Counted from the stretch's first letter, positions 16,488 through 26,919 are shown. The stretch: 64,000 bases of DNA from Pseudomonadota bacterium (GCA_021795715.1 JAJYPD010000003.1:52707-116706); one strand, 5' to 3'. A program made the numbers and translations. Notes: generated by a model from the letters alone, not told the origin.

Positions 16488-17774
16488 TCAGCGTCCGACC
16501 GGATAGTTCCTGAGCGGTTTGCCGACGTAGAGCTGGCGGGGCCGGTCGATGCCGTGCGTGCCGTCGTTGTGCAACTCAAGCCACTGGCTGACCCAGCCGA
16601 CGGTCCGCGCCACGGCAAACACCGCCGTGAACATCTTCGTCGGAATCCCCATCGCGCGCAGCAAAATGCCCGAGTAGAAATCCACGTTCGGATACAATTT
16701 GCGCTCGATGAAGTACTCGTCTTTCAGGGCAATCTGTTCGAGCTCCATGGCGACCGCCATCAACGGGTCGTTTTCCAGGCCCAGATGGGCCAGGACTTTG
16801 CGCGCCGTCTCCTGAATGACCTTCGCGCGCGGATCGACGTTCTTGTACAGGCGATGGCCAAAGCCCATGAGACGGAACGGATCGCTCTTGTCCTTGGCCC
16901 GGGCGATCACCTTCGGTATGTTCTCGGGGCGGCCGATTTCCATCAGCATCTTCACCACTTCCTCGTTGGCGCCCCCGTGCGCGGGACCCCAGAGGCTGGC
17001 GATGCCGGCCGCAATACAGGCGAAGGGATTGGCGCCCGATGACGCCGCCATGCGTACGGTGGATGTGGACGCATTCTGTTCGTGATCCGCATGCAGGATG
17101 AGGATCATATCCATGGCGCGCGCCTGCACCGGATCGAGTACGAAGTCCTGGTTTGGCATGCCAAACAGCATCTGCATGAAATTGGCGGCGTAATCATATT
17201 CGTTACGCGGATAACGCAGCGGACGGCCGGTGCTGTATGTGTAACTGGCCGCAGCAATGGTCGGCATCTTGGCGACCAGGCGGATGGCGGCATTGAGGCG
17301 CTGATCGGGGTCGCCGATATCCAGGTCATCATGATAAAAAGCCGACAGGGCCCCCACCACCGCGACCATCACCGCCATCGGATGGGCGTCACGGCGGAAT
17401 CCGCGGAAAAAGCTGATCACCTGCTCATGCAGCAGGTTGTGCTGGCGCACGTCATCGCGGAAACGGACGGCCTGTTCACCCGTTGGAAGCTCACCGAACA
17501 TCAGCAGGTAAGCCACCTCGAGGAAATTGCTGTGCTGGGCCAGTTGTTCGATCGGGTAACCCCGATAGGCCAGGACGCCGCTGTCGCCATCGACGAAGGT
17601 GATGGCGCTCTTGCATGACGCCGTGGACCGGTAGCCCGGATCATAGGCCAGCAGGCCGTACCGGGCATAGAGGCTCTGGATGTCGACCGCCTGCGGTCCG
17701 AGGGTACCGGTCTGGATCGGGAATCCCCCCTCCGTGACCTCTTCGACGATTTCAGCCCGCACATAACTTGCCAT
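16488..17774 (-). CDS. gltA: Citrate synthase (type II)
   Basis: The 428-residue TCA-cycle enzyme condenses oxaloacetate with acetyl-CoA. Catalytic segments are [15 protein letters not shown] (first histidine), [14 protein letters not shown] (second histidine) and [10 protein letters not shown] (aspartate). The [21 protein letters not shown] and [13 protein letters not shown] segments match the hexameric, NADH-inhibited proteobacterial type. GAGGG precedes the ATG. It starts only 9 bp after the dacB stop on the same strand, so part of its transcription may come from dacB. Confidence 0.97.
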   Translation of the reverse strand: MASYVRAEIVEEVTEGGFPIQTGTLGPQAVDIQSLYARYGLLAYDPGYRSTASCKSAITFVDGDSGVLAYRGYPIEQLAQHSNFLEVAYLLMFGELPTGEQAVRFRDDVRQHNLLHEQVISFFRGFRRDAHPMAVMVAVVGALSAFYHDDLDIGDPDQRLNAAIRLVAKMPTIAAASYTYSTGRPLRYPRNEYDYAANFMQMLFGMPNQDFVLDPVQARAMDMILILHADHEQNASTSTVRMAASSGANPFACIAAGIASLWGPAHGGANEEVVKMLMEIGRPENIPKVIARAKDKSDPFRLMGFGHRLYKNVDPRAKVIQETARKVLAHLGLENDPLMAVAMELEQIALKDEYFIERKLYPNVDFYSGILLRAMGIPTKMFTAVFAVARTVGWVSQWLELHNDGTHGIDRPRQLYVGKPLRNYPVGR

Positions 17775-17783
17775 AAAACCCTC

Positions 17784-19199
17784 TTACTGATGAGCAAACA
17801 ACCACTTGATGACACCGTCTTCGGCGCGAAAGCCGCGCTCCGTATCCGCATCCGGATAATTCTCCAGCACGACGACTATATAGCGGTGCCCACCGGCCTG
17901 AAGATAACCCGCGATCGTATCCACGCCACGCAAAGTACCGGTCTTGGCATGCAGGTAGCCCTTGACCGGGCTATAGACAAACCGATACCGCAAAGTCCCG
18001 TCAACACCCGCGATCGGCAGCGACGATACGTATTCCGGCATGTACCGCCCCCGGTAGGCGTAGGCCAGTACCCGTCCGACTTCCGCGGCGGTGATGCGCT
18101 CGGTACGCGACAACCCAACACCATTGCGCAAGACCAGATGCGAAAGCCGCAGGCCATGGCTGTTCAGCCACTGGCGCATGACCTGCAAACCCTTGGCATT
18201 GCTGCCAGGCGGGCCCTTTCCCACCGCCCCGAGGGTCATGACCAGCAGGCGACCCATGACATTGTTGCTGTACTTGTCGATGCTGCGCAGCACGTCGGCC
18301 AGGGGCCGGGAACGCACCTCGTAGAGAAGCCGCGTTCCCCGCGGCCGCCCGCCGAGCATCACCCGCCCTGCGAACTGTCCGCCCTGCTCGCGCCACAACT
18401 CGCGGAAGATGCCGGCAATATACCGGTGGTTGTCGTCGGTCACGCGATAGAGATGCTGCACGCCGCAGGCGCGTGGATAGACACCCGTGAAGACGGCGAC
18501 GTTGCGTGCCGGTTGATGATCGATGCGCAGATGCAGACGCGCGCGCCATGCGCCGCATGCACCTGCGACCTCGCGCAGACGGTTGACGACGGCGAGCGTG
18601 GTTGGCGCCGGATCCGGTATGACCCGCACGCCCCCGGTACCCGGCAGGAAACGGAACTCCACCGCCTGAAAATTGACGAGCAAGGCCTGCGGCCGCACGT
18701 TGTAGGTGCGGTCCACGTCCCCGTCGAACGCGCCACGCGGCGCCGATGGCGGCCGGATGTACCGCTCATCCAGAATGACGTTGCCGCCGATCCGTCTTAT
18801 GCCGAGCCGGCGCAATCCGTGCAGCAAATTCCAGAAGGATTTTGTAATGAGGTAGGGGTCACCCTCGCCCCGCAAATAAAGGTTGCCGTCCAGCACCCCG
18901 TCACGGACCGGCCCGCGCGCGTAGGCCGCCGTTGACCACTGGAAAGCGGGCCCGAGCGTATACAGGCCGACCAGACCGGTCACGAGCTTCATCACCGAGG
19001 CCGGATCCCGTGGCACACGCGCATTGTAGGATAGAACGGGCTTGGCTTGACCGATTTCCCGGGCGTAGATGCTGATGCCCGACAAAGGCACGTGCTCGCG
19101 CCGCAATAGCGCGCGGATCGGCGGCGGCAGACTCTGAGCGAAAACAGGGGGGGCCAAGGCTGCCAACAGCGGCAAGAACAGACGAAGTCGGTGGCGCAT
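17784..19199 (-). CDS. dacB: D-alanyl-D-alanine carboxypeptidase/endopeptidase, PBP4 (S13)
   Basis: The 471-residue periplasmic penicillin-binding protein starts with a Sec signal peptide (MRHRLRLFLPLLAALAPPVFA). All three serine-hydrolase motifs are present: SVMK (about residue 70), SNN in DKYSNNVMGR, and KTG in AKTGTLRGVD. Family members cut D-Ala-D-Ala and peptide crosslinks in peptidoglycan. The ATG at 19199 is chosen because it opens the signal peptide; the frame extends 35 residues further upstream without signal-like sequence. It is divergent from otsB. Confidence 0.94.
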   Translation of the reverse strand: MRHRLRLFLPLLAALAPPVFAQSLPPPIRALLRREHVPLSGISIYAREIGQAKPVLSYNARVPRDPASVMKLVTGLVGLYTLGPAFQWSTAAYARGPVRDGVLDGNLYLRGEGDPYLITKSFWNLLHGLRRLGIRRIGGNVILDERYIRPPSAPRGAFDGDVDRTYNVRPQALLVNFQAVEFRFLPGTGGVRVIPDPAPTTLAVVNRLREVAGACGAWRARLHLRIDHQPARNVAVFTGVYPRACGVQHLYRVTDDNHRYIAGIFRELWREQGGQFAGRVMLGGRPRGTRLLYEVRSRPLADVLRSIDKYSNNVMGRLLVMTLGAVGKGPPGSNAKGLQVMRQWLNSHGLRLSHLVLRNGVGLSRTERITAAEVGRVLAYAYRGRYMPEYVSSLPIAGVDGTLRYRFVYSPVKGYLHAKTGTLRGVDTIAGYLQAGGHRYIVVVLENYPDADTERGFRAEDGVIKWLFAHQ

Positions 19200-19302
19200 G
19201 GGCGACAGTATGGCGACTTGGCCGCGCGTTCGCAAATCGAACCGCCCACCGGCTGCGGTACAATGGGAAACCCTCCACACACGCAGGATGCGCACAGCAC
19301 AC

Positions 19303-20085
19303 ATGCAGGAACTGACTTCGGCCGGCCAGCTCGGCGACTTCCTCGCGCGCCTTGCCCGCGCACCTGAGCGTCTGCTGGTGCTCGATTATGACGGCACCCT
19401 GGCACCGTTTACGCCCGAGCGCGACCAGGCCGCATTTTATCCGGGCGTCGCACCACTGCTGCAGGCCATCATCGCCTCCGGCACCATCGTGGCCTTCATC
19501 ACGGGCCGCAGTGTCGCCGAAATATCGCCCCGCCTGCCATGGACCGGCATCGACATCTTCGGCGCCCATGGCCACGAACACCGCGACCGGGAGGGACGCG
19601 ACCACCAGGTGCCATTGCCAGCCGACGCCCTGCTGGCGCTGCGGCGCGTCGAACAGGAACTGCTCGACCGCGGTTTTGGTGCGACCCTGGAGCGCAAGCA
19701 TGGCGCCCTCGCCGTGCACTGGCGCAATGCGCCAGACACCCTGCGCGCACGCATCGAGCACGCGCTGCCGGCGATCATGTCCTGCCTGCCGGCGAGCGTC
19801 TCTGGCACACCTTTCGACGGTGGTTTCGAATTCCGGACACGCGGAATCAGCAAGGGCACGGCGCTCACGGCCCTCCTCGACCGTCACCCGCAGGCGGCCG
19901 TCGCATACCTTGGCGACGACCTGACCGACGAAGATGCTTTTGCCGCGCTGCCTTCCGGCGGACTCGGCATACTCGTGCGGCCGGTGCTGCGTCCGACGCG
20001 CGCATCCGTCTGGTTGCGCCCGCCCGGTGAGCTGCTCGAGTTTCTGGGATGCTGGGCCGGACCGGATCTTCCGTCCGCATCCTGA
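19303..20085 (+). CDS. otsB: Trehalose-6-phosphate phosphatase
   Basis: The 260-residue HAD-superfamily phosphatase makes trehalose, a compatible solute, from trehalose-6-phosphate. The nucleophile motif is VLDYDGTLAPF (about residue 28), followed by FITGRS (motif II), RGISKGTAL and LGDDLTDEDAF (motif IV). Two starts are possible, 19288 and 19303; neither has a well-spaced ribosome binding site, and 19303 is used. TACAAT at 19258-19263 is a possible -10. otsA follows on the same strand after an unusual 363-bp gap. Confidence 0.93.
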   Translation: MQELTSAGQLGDFLARLARAPERLLVLDYDGTLAPFTPERDQAAFYPGVAPLLQAIIASGTIVAFITGRSVAEISPRLPWTGIDIFGAHGHEHRDREGRDHQVPLPADALLALRRVEQELLDRGFGATLERKHGALAVHWRNAPDTLRARIEHALPAIMSCLPASVSGTPFDGGFEFRTRGISKGTALTALLDRHPQAAVAYLGDDLTDEDAFAALPSGGLGILVRPVLRPTRASVWLRPPGELLEFLGCWAGPDLPSAS

Positions 20086-20448
20086 CGGTGCCCCCGTCCG
20101 GCTCGCGCCGCCCGCAGCCGTCGGGGGGTGACACACCCCATCGCGCAAGACACGCTAAGCGCCCGCAGGCCGGTTCATCCGGCCGCGATCGGGCCTCCTG
20201 CGCGACACGACGTCGGCCCAAGGTCGCGCCCGGACTTTCCTCGCGCACCGATACACGCTAGGATGGAACGCTTAAGGAACAGACCAGCCCACACACATCC
20301 GACACATCGGGAGGCTGGTGGCCCGGGCCATCCGGGTGCAGGAAGCCGGAGCACACACGCCCCGCCGCACACAGGCGCGGATATCCCGGGGTAAGCCGCA
20401 CATCCACGTGCCGTTCGGGGATCGCGGCCGACACCTTAAGGAAGCCAT
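20086..20448. other. 363-bp intergenic region between otsB and otsA
   Basis: No gene is seen here. It holds a short hairpin GGCCGG-TTCAT-CCGGCC around 20171-20187 and a weak -10-like TAGGAT near 20260 that could drive otsA separately. AAGGAAG just before 20449 is the otsA ribosome binding site. Confidence 0.4.
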
Positions 20449-21951
20449 GTGACCGATATGACGCACGCCAATTCGCCCCATCGCCTCATCGTCGTTTCCA
20501 ACCGGCTGCCCGTTGTCCTCAAGCGCAACGGGGATGAATGGAGTTTCAAGCCTGGATCGGGCGGGCTGGTGGGCGCGTTGGCGCCCGTGTTGCGCAACCG
20601 CGGCGGCATCTGGATCGGCTGGCCGGGCATAGTCGAAGGCGAGATCCCGCTTTTGACCGGGCTGCTCGAGCAGGCAACCCGTGATTCAGGCTATACGCTA
20701 AAGCCCGTGACATTCAGCCCCACAGACCGCGATCATTTCTATCACGGCTTCTCCAACGAAGTCATCTGGCCCCTTTTCCATGACCTGCAATCACACTGCA
20801 ATTTCGAACCGCGCTATTGGGACGCCTACCAGAGCGTCAACCGCCGCTTCGCGCAGGTGATAACGGACAACGCCCGCGCCGACGATTTCATCTGGGTTCA
20901 CGACTACCAGCTCATGAATGTCGGCCGGGAACTCCGCGCACTGGGCATGCACGCCCGCATAGGCTTCTTTCTGCACATCCCTTTTCCGCCGCTCGATATT
21001 TACATGAAACTGCCGTGGCGGTTTCCGCTGCTGCGCGCCCTTCTCGAGTACGACCTGATCGGTTTCCAGACACTGCGTGACCGGCGCAACTTTCTCCAGT
21101 GCCTGCGCCTTATCGCGCCCGAGCTCAGCATCAGCGGCAAGGGGCAGGTGGTCACCGTGCGCGCCGGTTCGCGCGAGGTGCGGGTCGGCACCTTCCCGAT
21201 CGGCATCGATTTTCGTGAGTTCGCCCGCGAAGGCAAATCCGAGATCGTCATGCGCAAAGCCGCCCTTCTGCACAAAGACCTGCCGGGGCGCCAGGTGCTG
21301 CTCGGCGTCGACCGCCTCGATTACACCAAGGGCATCTGTCACCGCTTTGAAGCCTTCCGCAACGCACTGCAGCGCTTCCCGGAGCTCCATCACCGCGTGA
21401 CCCTGATCCAGGTGGTCGTCCCGAGCCGTGAGGACATACCCAAATACCACGCCCTCAAAATGGATCTCGAGCGTCTCGTCGGCGAAATCAACGGCCAGTT
21501 TACCCAATCCGGGTGGGTCCCGATCCACTACATATTCCGCAGTCTCGGCCGCACTGAACTGCTCGCCTACTACCGCGCCTGCGAAATCGCCCTCATCACC
21601 CCGCTCAAGGATGGCATGAACCTGGTCTGCAAGGAATTCTGCGCGGCAAGCTCCGAGCGCGACAGCGTCCTGATTCTCAGTGAATTCGCAGGCGCCGTCG
21701 CCCAACTGCAAAAGGGCGCGCTGCTGGTCAATCCCTACAATGTCGAGGAGGTTGCCGAAGCCATCCTGCGTGCCGTCCAGATGCCGTCGGATGAGCGCCG
21801 CGCACGCATGCACAAGCTCCGGCGCTCGGTGCGCGAATACGACATCTTCTGGTGGGTCGACGCCTTCCTCCAGGCCGCCATTGCCAAGGATCTGAGGGAC
21901 TTTTCGATGCCCGAAGAATACGTGCCGCACACCGAGTCCATTTCCCTTTGA
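20449..21951 (+). CDS. otsA: Trehalose-6-phosphate synthase (GT20)
   Basis: The 500-residue glycosyltransferase joins UDP-glucose (or another NDP-glucose) to glucose-6-phosphate. Family motifs are [61 protein letters not shown] and [14 protein letters not shown]. The GTG at 20449 has AAGGAAG six bases upstream; an in-frame ATG at 20458 is too far from it. With otsB it forms the complete OtsAB trehalose pathway, suggesting osmotic, desiccation or acid stress protection. Confidence 0.97.
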   Translation: MTDMTHANSPHRLIVVSNRLPVVLKRNGDEWSFKPGSGGLVGALAPVLRNRGGIWIGWPGIVEGEIPLLTGLLEQATRDSGYTLKPVTFSPTDRDHFYHGFSNEVIWPLFHDLQSHCNFEPRYWDAYQSVNRRFAQVITDNARADDFIWVHDYQLMNVGRELRALGMHARIGFFLHIPFPPLDIYMKLPWRFPLLRALLEYDLIGFQTLRDRRNFLQCLRLIAPELSISGKGQVVTVRAGSREVRVGTFPIGIDFREFAREGKSEIVMRKAALLHKDLPGRQVLLGVDRLDYTKGICHRFEAFRNALQRFPELHHRVTLIQVVVPSREDIPKYHALKMDLERLVGEINGQFTQSGWVPIHYIFRSLGRTELLAYYRACEIALITPLKDGMNLVCKEFCAASSERDSVLILSEFAGAVAQLQKGALLVNPYNVEEVAEAILRAVQMPSDERRARMHKLRRSVREYDIFWWVDAFLQAAIAKDLRDFSMPEEYVPHTESISL

Positions 21952-22143
21952 CGCGCCGCCGCCAGAGGTCACGCCTGGGTGGCCTTGCAAGCCGCCGCCT
22001 GAAAGGTCCGCCCCACGCACTTTGCGCCGCCCCTTTCGATGATCCCCGGCACCGCACCCCTGCTTCGGGCGCCAAGCCACGGCGTCCCCCTGACCCCTTG
22101 TCAAGCGTGGCAGCCTCGTGACAGACCTTGTAGACTGCTGCCG

Positions 22144-24126
22144 ATGGAATATCTGCAGGGCCTGAACGAACCGCAACGCCAAGCCGTGACCTTGATCGAC
22201 CGCCCGCTTTTGGTCCTCGCGGGCGCCGGCAGCGGAAAAACGACCGTCATCGCCCGCAAGATCGCCCATCTCCTCACCCAGGGCGGATATGACGCCGCGC
22301 ATATCGCTGCGGTGACGTTCACCAACAAGGCCGCCCGGGAGATGCGCGAGCGCGTCGCAACGCTGGTACCGGCGGCGGCGCGGCGCGGCCTGACCGTGCT
22401 GACCTTCCACGCTTTGGGCCTGCGCATCATCCGCGCCGAAAGCGAGACGCTCGGTTTGCGTCCAGGCTTTACCCTGCTCGATCCGCACGATGCGGAGGCG
22501 GTCATCAAGGAGCTTTGCCGGACGCACCTTGGTTCGGACAAAGACTATGAGGCGGTAAACGCCCGCGTACGCGCCTGGAAGGATGCATCGATCGATCCCG
22601 CCACCGCCATCCTGGAAACACCGGAGGCAGGCACCGTCTACAGCGCCTACCAGGAACAGCTGCGCGCCTACAACGCGGTTGATCTTGACGATCTCATCCT
22701 AAAGCCGGCGCAGCTCCTTGCCACGGACAAAGAGGCGCGGGCACGGTGGCGCGAACAGCTGCGCTATCTCCTGGTCGACGAATACCAGGATACGAACGAT
22801 GGCCAGTACCGCCTGGCGCGGGCACTGGCCGGCACCGCCTTCACAGCCGTTGGCGACGACGACCAGTCCGTCTATTCCTGGCGCGGCGCCCGGCCGGAGA
22901 ACCTGCATCGTCTGGTCAAGGACTACCCGGACCTGGCCGTGATCAAGCTGGAACAGAACTACCGCTCAAGCGGCCGGATCCTGAAGGCGGCCAACGCCGT
23001 GATCGACAACAATCCGCACCTGTTCCCGAAACAACTGTGGAGCACACTGGGGTTTGGGGAACCCATCCGCGTACTGGTCTCGCGCGACGAGACCCATGAG
23101 GCCGAACGCGTCGTCATGCACCTTTTACACGACAAATTCACGCGCAAGGGCGCATTCGAGGACTACACCATCCTCTACCGGAGCAACCACCAGGCCCGCC
23201 CCTTCGAGCAGGTGCTGCGCGAACACCGCGTCCCCTATGTCCTCACCGGCGGCACGTCGTTTTTCGACCGCGTGGAAGTCCGTGACGCGGTCGCCTACCT
23301 GCGCCTCCTGCACAACCCGGCGGATAACGCCGCGTTCCTGCGCATCTGCAACGTACCCAAAAGGGAGATAGGCGCCGCCACCATCGAGCGCCTGCGCCAT
23401 TACGCCGAACGCCGCCAGCAGCCCCTGCTCGCCTGTTGCCATGAACTGGGTCTTGCCAGCACGCTGTCTTCGCAGCAGGCCGCCGCATTGCGCGCCTTTG
23501 CGGTCCTCATGGATGGCATGCGCGAGAAGACCGCCGACCGGCCGCCCGGTGCACTGCTGCGGGAACTGCTCGCGGAAATCGCCTATGAAGAGCATATTCT
23601 GCAGATTCACGAAGATGGCCGCGCGGCGCGCCGGCGCATCGAAGGACTGCAGGAGTTTCTCGCCTTTGTCGACCACGTCGGCCGCGAAGAAACAGGCCGC
23701 AACCTCGGCGACGTGGTGTCGCACCTGATCCTTGCCGGCATGGGTGACAAGGAGGAGAGCGGTCAGGCAGGCGTGCGCCTCATGACCCTCCACGCCGCCA
23801 AGGGTCTTGAGTTTCCGCATGTCTTTCTGGCCGGCATGGAAGAGGACATCCTGCCGCATCACGCCTCCCTGGGCGATGACGGCCTCGAGGAGGAGCGCCG
23901 CCTGGCCTACGTCGGCATGACCCGCGCACGCTTTACGCTGACGTTGAGTCTCGCCCGCCGGCGCCGCCGCCAGGGGGAGATCGCCGAAACGAGTCCGAGC
24001 CGCTTTATCGGGGAAATCCCGGAAGAGCACCTGCTCTGGGACGGCCGGGAGGACGACAACCCGGAGGAGCGCCAACAGCGTGGCGCATCCCACATCGCCG
24101 GTTTACGGGGACTGCTCGGCGGCTGA
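22144..24126 (+). CDS. rep: ATP-dependent DNA helicase Rep (superfamily 1)
   Basis: The 660-residue 3'-5' helicase carries all SF1 motifs in order: LAGAGSGKTTVIARKI (Walker A), VTFTNKAAREM (Ia), LLVDEYQDTN (II), VGDDDQSVYSWRGA (III), LEQNYRSSGRIL (IV), MTLHAAKGLEFPHVFLAG (V) and RRLAYVGMTRAR (VI). Length and the opening EYLQGLNEPQRQAV fit Rep better than UvrD. It clears proteins ahead of replication forks. The ATG at 22144 is used; 35 further in-frame residues upstream are not family-like. Confidence 0.92.
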   Translation: MEYLQGLNEPQRQAVTLIDRPLLVLAGAGSGKTTVIARKIAHLLTQGGYDAAHIAAVTFTNKAAREMRERVATLVPAAARRGLTVLTFHALGLRIIRAESETLGLRPGFTLLDPHDAEAVIKELCRTHLGSDKDYEAVNARVRAWKDASIDPATAILETPEAGTVYSAYQEQLRAYNAVDLDDLILKPAQLLATDKEARARWREQLRYLLVDEYQDTNDGQYRLARALAGTAFTAVGDDDQSVYSWRGARPENLHRLVKDYPDLAVIKLEQNYRSSGRILKAANAVIDNNPHLFPKQLWSTLGFGEPIRVLVSRDETHEAERVVMHLLHDKFTRKGAFEDYTILYRSNHQARPFEQVLREHRVPYVLTGGTSFFDRVEVRDAVAYLRLLHNPADNAAFLRICNVPKREIGAATIERLRHYAERRQQPLLACCHELGLASTLSSQQAAALRAFAVLMDGMREKTADRPPGALLRELLAEIAYEEHILQIHEDGRAARRRIEGLQEFLAFVDHVGREETGRNLGDVVSHLILAGMGDKEESGQAGVRLMTLHAAKGLEFPHVFLAGMEEDILPHHASLGDDGLEEERRLAYVGMTRARFTLTLSLARRRRRQGEIAETSPSRFIGEIPEEHLLWDGREDDNPEERQQRGASHIAGLRGLLGG

Positions 24127-24144
24127 TCGGCGCGCCGGCGTCCC

Positions 24145-25164
24145 TCATCCGGAGCCATCGGACTCAAACGGGCCGCGCCCGCCCCGGACCACCGCCCGCA
24201 GGCCGCGCAGCGAGCCGTCGGCGGCGTCCGCGTGGCCATTGGCCAGCGCAAACAGATCCGAGAGCCGCCCGAGGGCGGCCGCCCGGCCGGCGGCAATGGC
24301 CTCCCGCGCGCGATAGAACTCAAGTGGTCCGATCGCATCCACATCCGGCATAAGATACAGATCGGGCGGAGCGCTTTGCAGCCGCAAGCGCACGACCTGC
24401 GCCTGGGCAATGTTCACCGCCTGCGTGAGCACGCGCCGCGGATGCCAGTCCGTCTCGTGTCCATTCTGGTCGGGTGCGGTCGCCAGTTGCTCCTCGAGCC
24501 ACTGGCGGACCGGTCCTGTATGGTAGGCCCAAGGCTGGTCGAGCAGACGCAAAAGCTGCGTGCGCCACGACGACGGCAGCGGCGTCATCTCACCGGCGGA
24601 CAGCCCGCGCGCGCCCTCGTGGACGGCCACCGCCACCACGGGTGCCCCATAGAGCGCCCGCGCGACATCAAACGGCACGGGATTGACGATACCGCCGTCC
24701 ACCAGCAGGCGCTCGCCGTGCGCAAAGGGGCTAAGGAGCCCCGGCAGCGAAATGCTGGCCCGCACCGCCGCCACCACGGACCCATGGCGCAGCAACACCT
24801 CCTCGCCGCTATGAAGATCGGTGGCGACTGCGGTGAACGGCAGTGGCAGATCTTCCATGCGCGCTTCCCCGAGATGGGTTTCGAGGAATTCCGTGATCTT
24901 GCGCCCCGAAGACAGCCCGCCTGCCCCCAAATCCGGCAAAAAGAGCTGCAGAGTCTGCTTCCAGTCGACCGCAAGCGCGATCCGGGCGACCTGGACCGGA
25001 TCACCGAGCCGCGCATACAGCGCGCCGACCTGCGCGCCAATGCTCGCGCCCGCTATCGCGCGCACAGAAATGCCCTGCTCGGCCAGCACTTGCAGGACGC
25101 CGATATGAGCCAGTCCGCGGGCCCCGCCGGCACCGAGCGCCAACACGATACCCGATGGCTGCAT
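24145..25164 (-). CDS. Patatin-like phospholipase (RssA type)
   Basis: The 339-residue protein starts MQPSGIVLALGAGGARGLAHIG, with the oxyanion glycine loop, then the nucleophile elbow GASIGA (serine about residue 41) and the dyad aspartate in LLVDGGIVNPVPFDV. This is the patatin Ser-Asp acyl hydrolase fold, here of the short cytoplasmic RssA type rather than a secreted toxin. GGAGG precedes the ATG at 25164. The tail (about residues 220-339) is poorly conserved and Ala/Arg-rich. It converges with rep and diverges from the gene at 25287. Confidence 0.9.
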   Translation of the reverse strand: MQPSGIVLALGAGGARGLAHIGVLQVLAEQGISVRAIAGASIGAQVGALYARLGDPVQVARIALAVDWKQTLQLFLPDLGAGGLSSGRKITEFLETHLGEARMEDLPLPFTAVATDLHSGEEVLLRHGSVVAAVRASISLPGLLSPFAHGERLLVDGGIVNPVPFDVARALYGAPVVAVAVHEGARGLSAGEMTPLPSSWRTQLLRLLDQPWAYHTGPVRQWLEEQLATAPDQNGHETDWHPRRVLTQAVNIAQAQVVRLRLQSAPPDLYLMPDVDAIGPLEFYRAREAIAAGRAAALGRLSDLFALANGHADAADGSLRGLRAVVRGGRGPFESDGSG

Positions 25165-25228
25165 GCGGTGATCCTCCAACCTCCAGTGTAACGGATTGAT
25201 CACCACATGCACAAAACCCCACATCTGG

Positions 25229-25237
25229 TGATACAAT
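25229..25237 (+). promoter_or_regulatory. Extended -10 promoter of the hypothetical gene at 25287
   Basis: TGATACAAT fits the extended -10 pattern TGnTATAAT with one mismatch. A start near 25243 would give a leader of about 44 nt containing AGGAAG. No clear -35 is seen, as is usual for this class. Confidence 0.5.
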
Positions 25238-25286
25238 GACGCTCATTTTGAGAGGCTTTTCCATCCGCCCCAGGAACCAGGAAGCC

Positions 25287-26009
25287 ATGGATGCTTACGA
25301 ACCGGTACTGTCCGACCACTTGGCCAAGGTGGCGGCCTCGTCCCACGAGGCGTTTCCGCTTTTCTACCGTGGGCTGATCAGCCTGCGCTTTCCGATCCCG
25401 GTCGCTGAAGTGCTCGAATTCCGTTACGTGAGCCATCAGCTCATCGACCAGGCGGCCAGCTACGGATGCGCTTACGCGTTCGACGATTTTACGCTGGCCC
25501 GGCGGCAGGATCTGGCCCACTGCGGGATCGTGAAGGCCACGCACAGCGATCGGCTCCTTCAGCTGTTGCGCCTCATCCACCACTTTCATGAAATACACGT
25601 CCGCACCAGCGAAGAGCGGGAGCGGGAGCTGCGCGCGACTCTCGAAGAAAATGTCTTCGCCCAGAGGCATTCACACCGTTATGGACGCGCGACAGGCATC
25701 GTGACCGCCGCGAGTCTTGCCAGTGCGGTCCTCATGAGTCCGCCTGCCACCCTCATGGAGGGTCTCGCCGTACTCTTTGGTTACCTATGCGCCGACCACT
25801 ACTATTCGCTATCCCTGCTGGCGCGCGAGGAGCGGACTTTGCAGAGTGACCTAAACGAGGTCCTCCGCCGCCGGGTCCGGCACATCAACTGGCGCGCGGT
25901 CGTGCGCCAAACCGCCGCCATTCTCGGCTATGCGCGTCCCTCGCGCGGCGAAACCTTCCAGATGGATCAAGGCGCCGAATCGTACGCCCTCACAACCGAC
26001 ACGGCCTGA
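25287..26009 (+). CDS. Uncharacterised protein with two predicted membrane segments
   Basis: The 240-residue product is not recognised. Residues 1-130 are helical and charged, including an Arg/Glu-rich stretch (TSEERERELRATLEEN) that could be a coiled coil. Residues about 134-175 contain two closely spaced hydrophobic segments (GIVTAASLASAVLMS and MEGLAVLFGYLCADHYYS), and the C-terminus is basic. I chose 25287 over an in-frame ATG at 25236 because AGGAAG lies before it and the earlier ATG overlaps the -10 box. It converges with xerD, only 7 bp apart. Confidence 0.7.
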   Translation: MDAYEPVLSDHLAKVAASSHEAFPLFYRGLISLRFPIPVAEVLEFRYVSHQLIDQAASYGCAYAFDDFTLARRQDLAHCGIVKATHSDRLLQLLRLIHHFHEIHVRTSEERERELRATLEENVFAQRHSHRYGRATGIVTAASLASAVLMSPPATLMEGLAVLFGYLCADHYYSLSLLAREERTLQSDLNEVLRRRVRHINWRAVVRQTAAILGYARPSRGETFQMDQGAESYALTTDTA

Positions 26010-26016
26010 ACGTTCT

Positions 26017-26910
26017 TCAACCGCGTGGATGGTGCTGCTGATGAAAGCGCTTGAGGCGCTCCCGCGCCACATGCGTGTAGATCTGGGTGGTGGAAAGATC
26101 CGCATGCCCGAGAAGCATCTGCACGGCCCGCAGGTCGGCACCGTGATCGATCAGATGAGTCGCAAAGGCATGACGCAACGTATGCGGTGACAGACTGACC
26201 CGGATACCCGCCTTGATCGCGTAGCGCTTGATGTTGTGCCAGAAGGCCTGCCGCGTCATGGCCGCGGCCCGCCGGGTCAGAAACAGCGATCCGGTACCCG
26301 TCGCGTTTGCAAAGAACGGACGCGCCTCCTGCACATAGCGACCAAGCCAGGCAAGCGCCTCTTCCCCCAGCGGAACGAGCCGCTCGCGCCCGCCCTTGCC
26401 CATGACCCGTACGACCCCGGCCGACCGGTCGACTTCATGCGTCTGCAGGTGAACGAGTTCCGACACGCGCAATCCCGTGGCATACAGAACCTCCAGCATG
26501 GCGCGGTCCCGCAGACCTTCTTCCGTGTCGATCGCCGGGGCCTCGAGAAGACGATCCACATCGCCCTCGCTCAACGAACGCGGCAGATTGAGCCCGATCC
26601 GCGGGCCCTCCATTGCGTCCGTTGGATCCCTGGCCGTTTCACCGTTACGCAGGAGAAAGCCATAGAAGCGCCGCAGGCTGGATAGCCTGCGGGCGGTGGT
26701 CCGGGGACGGCGCCCCGCGGCCACCTCCGCGGCCAGATACGCGGTGATATCATCGCGATCCGCATCGCGCAGATCGCGGCCCCTCCTGGTCATATGGGCC
26801 GCAAAGGCCCGCAGATCCGCCCCGTAGGCGCTGACACTCGCCGCGCGCAGACCCTCATCCGCCAAAACCGAGTCCAGGAACCGCGCAATCGGATCCCCGT
26901 CGGCGGCCAT
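26017..26910 (-). CDS. xerD: Site-specific tyrosine recombinase XerD
   Basis: The 297-residue recombinase resolves chromosome dimers at dif together with XerC and FtsK. The catalytic set is complete: Arg in ATGLRVSEL, Lys in VMGKGGRERLVPL, HxxR in SPHTLRHAFATHL, His in LGHADLSTTQ and the nucleophile Tyr in IYTHV. The N-terminal SAM-like core-binding domain (about residues 7-90) is present. It ends the rpsP-rimM-trmD-rplS cluster, starting 9 bp after rplS; nothing suggests it is an integron or phage integrase. Confidence 0.94.
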   Translation of the reverse strand: MAADGDPIARFLDSVLADEGLRAASVSAYGADLRAFAAHMTRRGRDLRDADRDDITAYLAAEVAAGRRPRTTARRLSSLRRFYGFLLRNGETARDPTDAMEGPRIGLNLPRSLSEGDVDRLLEAPAIDTEEGLRDRAMLEVLYATGLRVSELVHLQTHEVDRSAGVVRVMGKGGRERLVPLGEEALAWLGRYVQEARPFFANATGTGSLFLTRRAAAMTRQAFWHNIKRYAIKAGIRVSLSPHTLRHAFATHLIDHGADLRAVQMLLGHADLSTTQIYTHVARERLKRFHQQHHPRG

Positions 26911-26919
26911 GCTCAGGGC

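Noticed and set aside
20791..22527. 578-residue minus-strand frame opposite otsA and rep
   Set aside because: It crosses two convincingly identified plus-strand genes and their intergenic region, which marks it as an antisense artefact.
26017..26910. Tyrosine recombinase that might signal an integrated mobile element
   Set aside because: Length, neighbours and motifs are those of housekeeping XerD; no attachment site, tRNA or phage gene is nearby.
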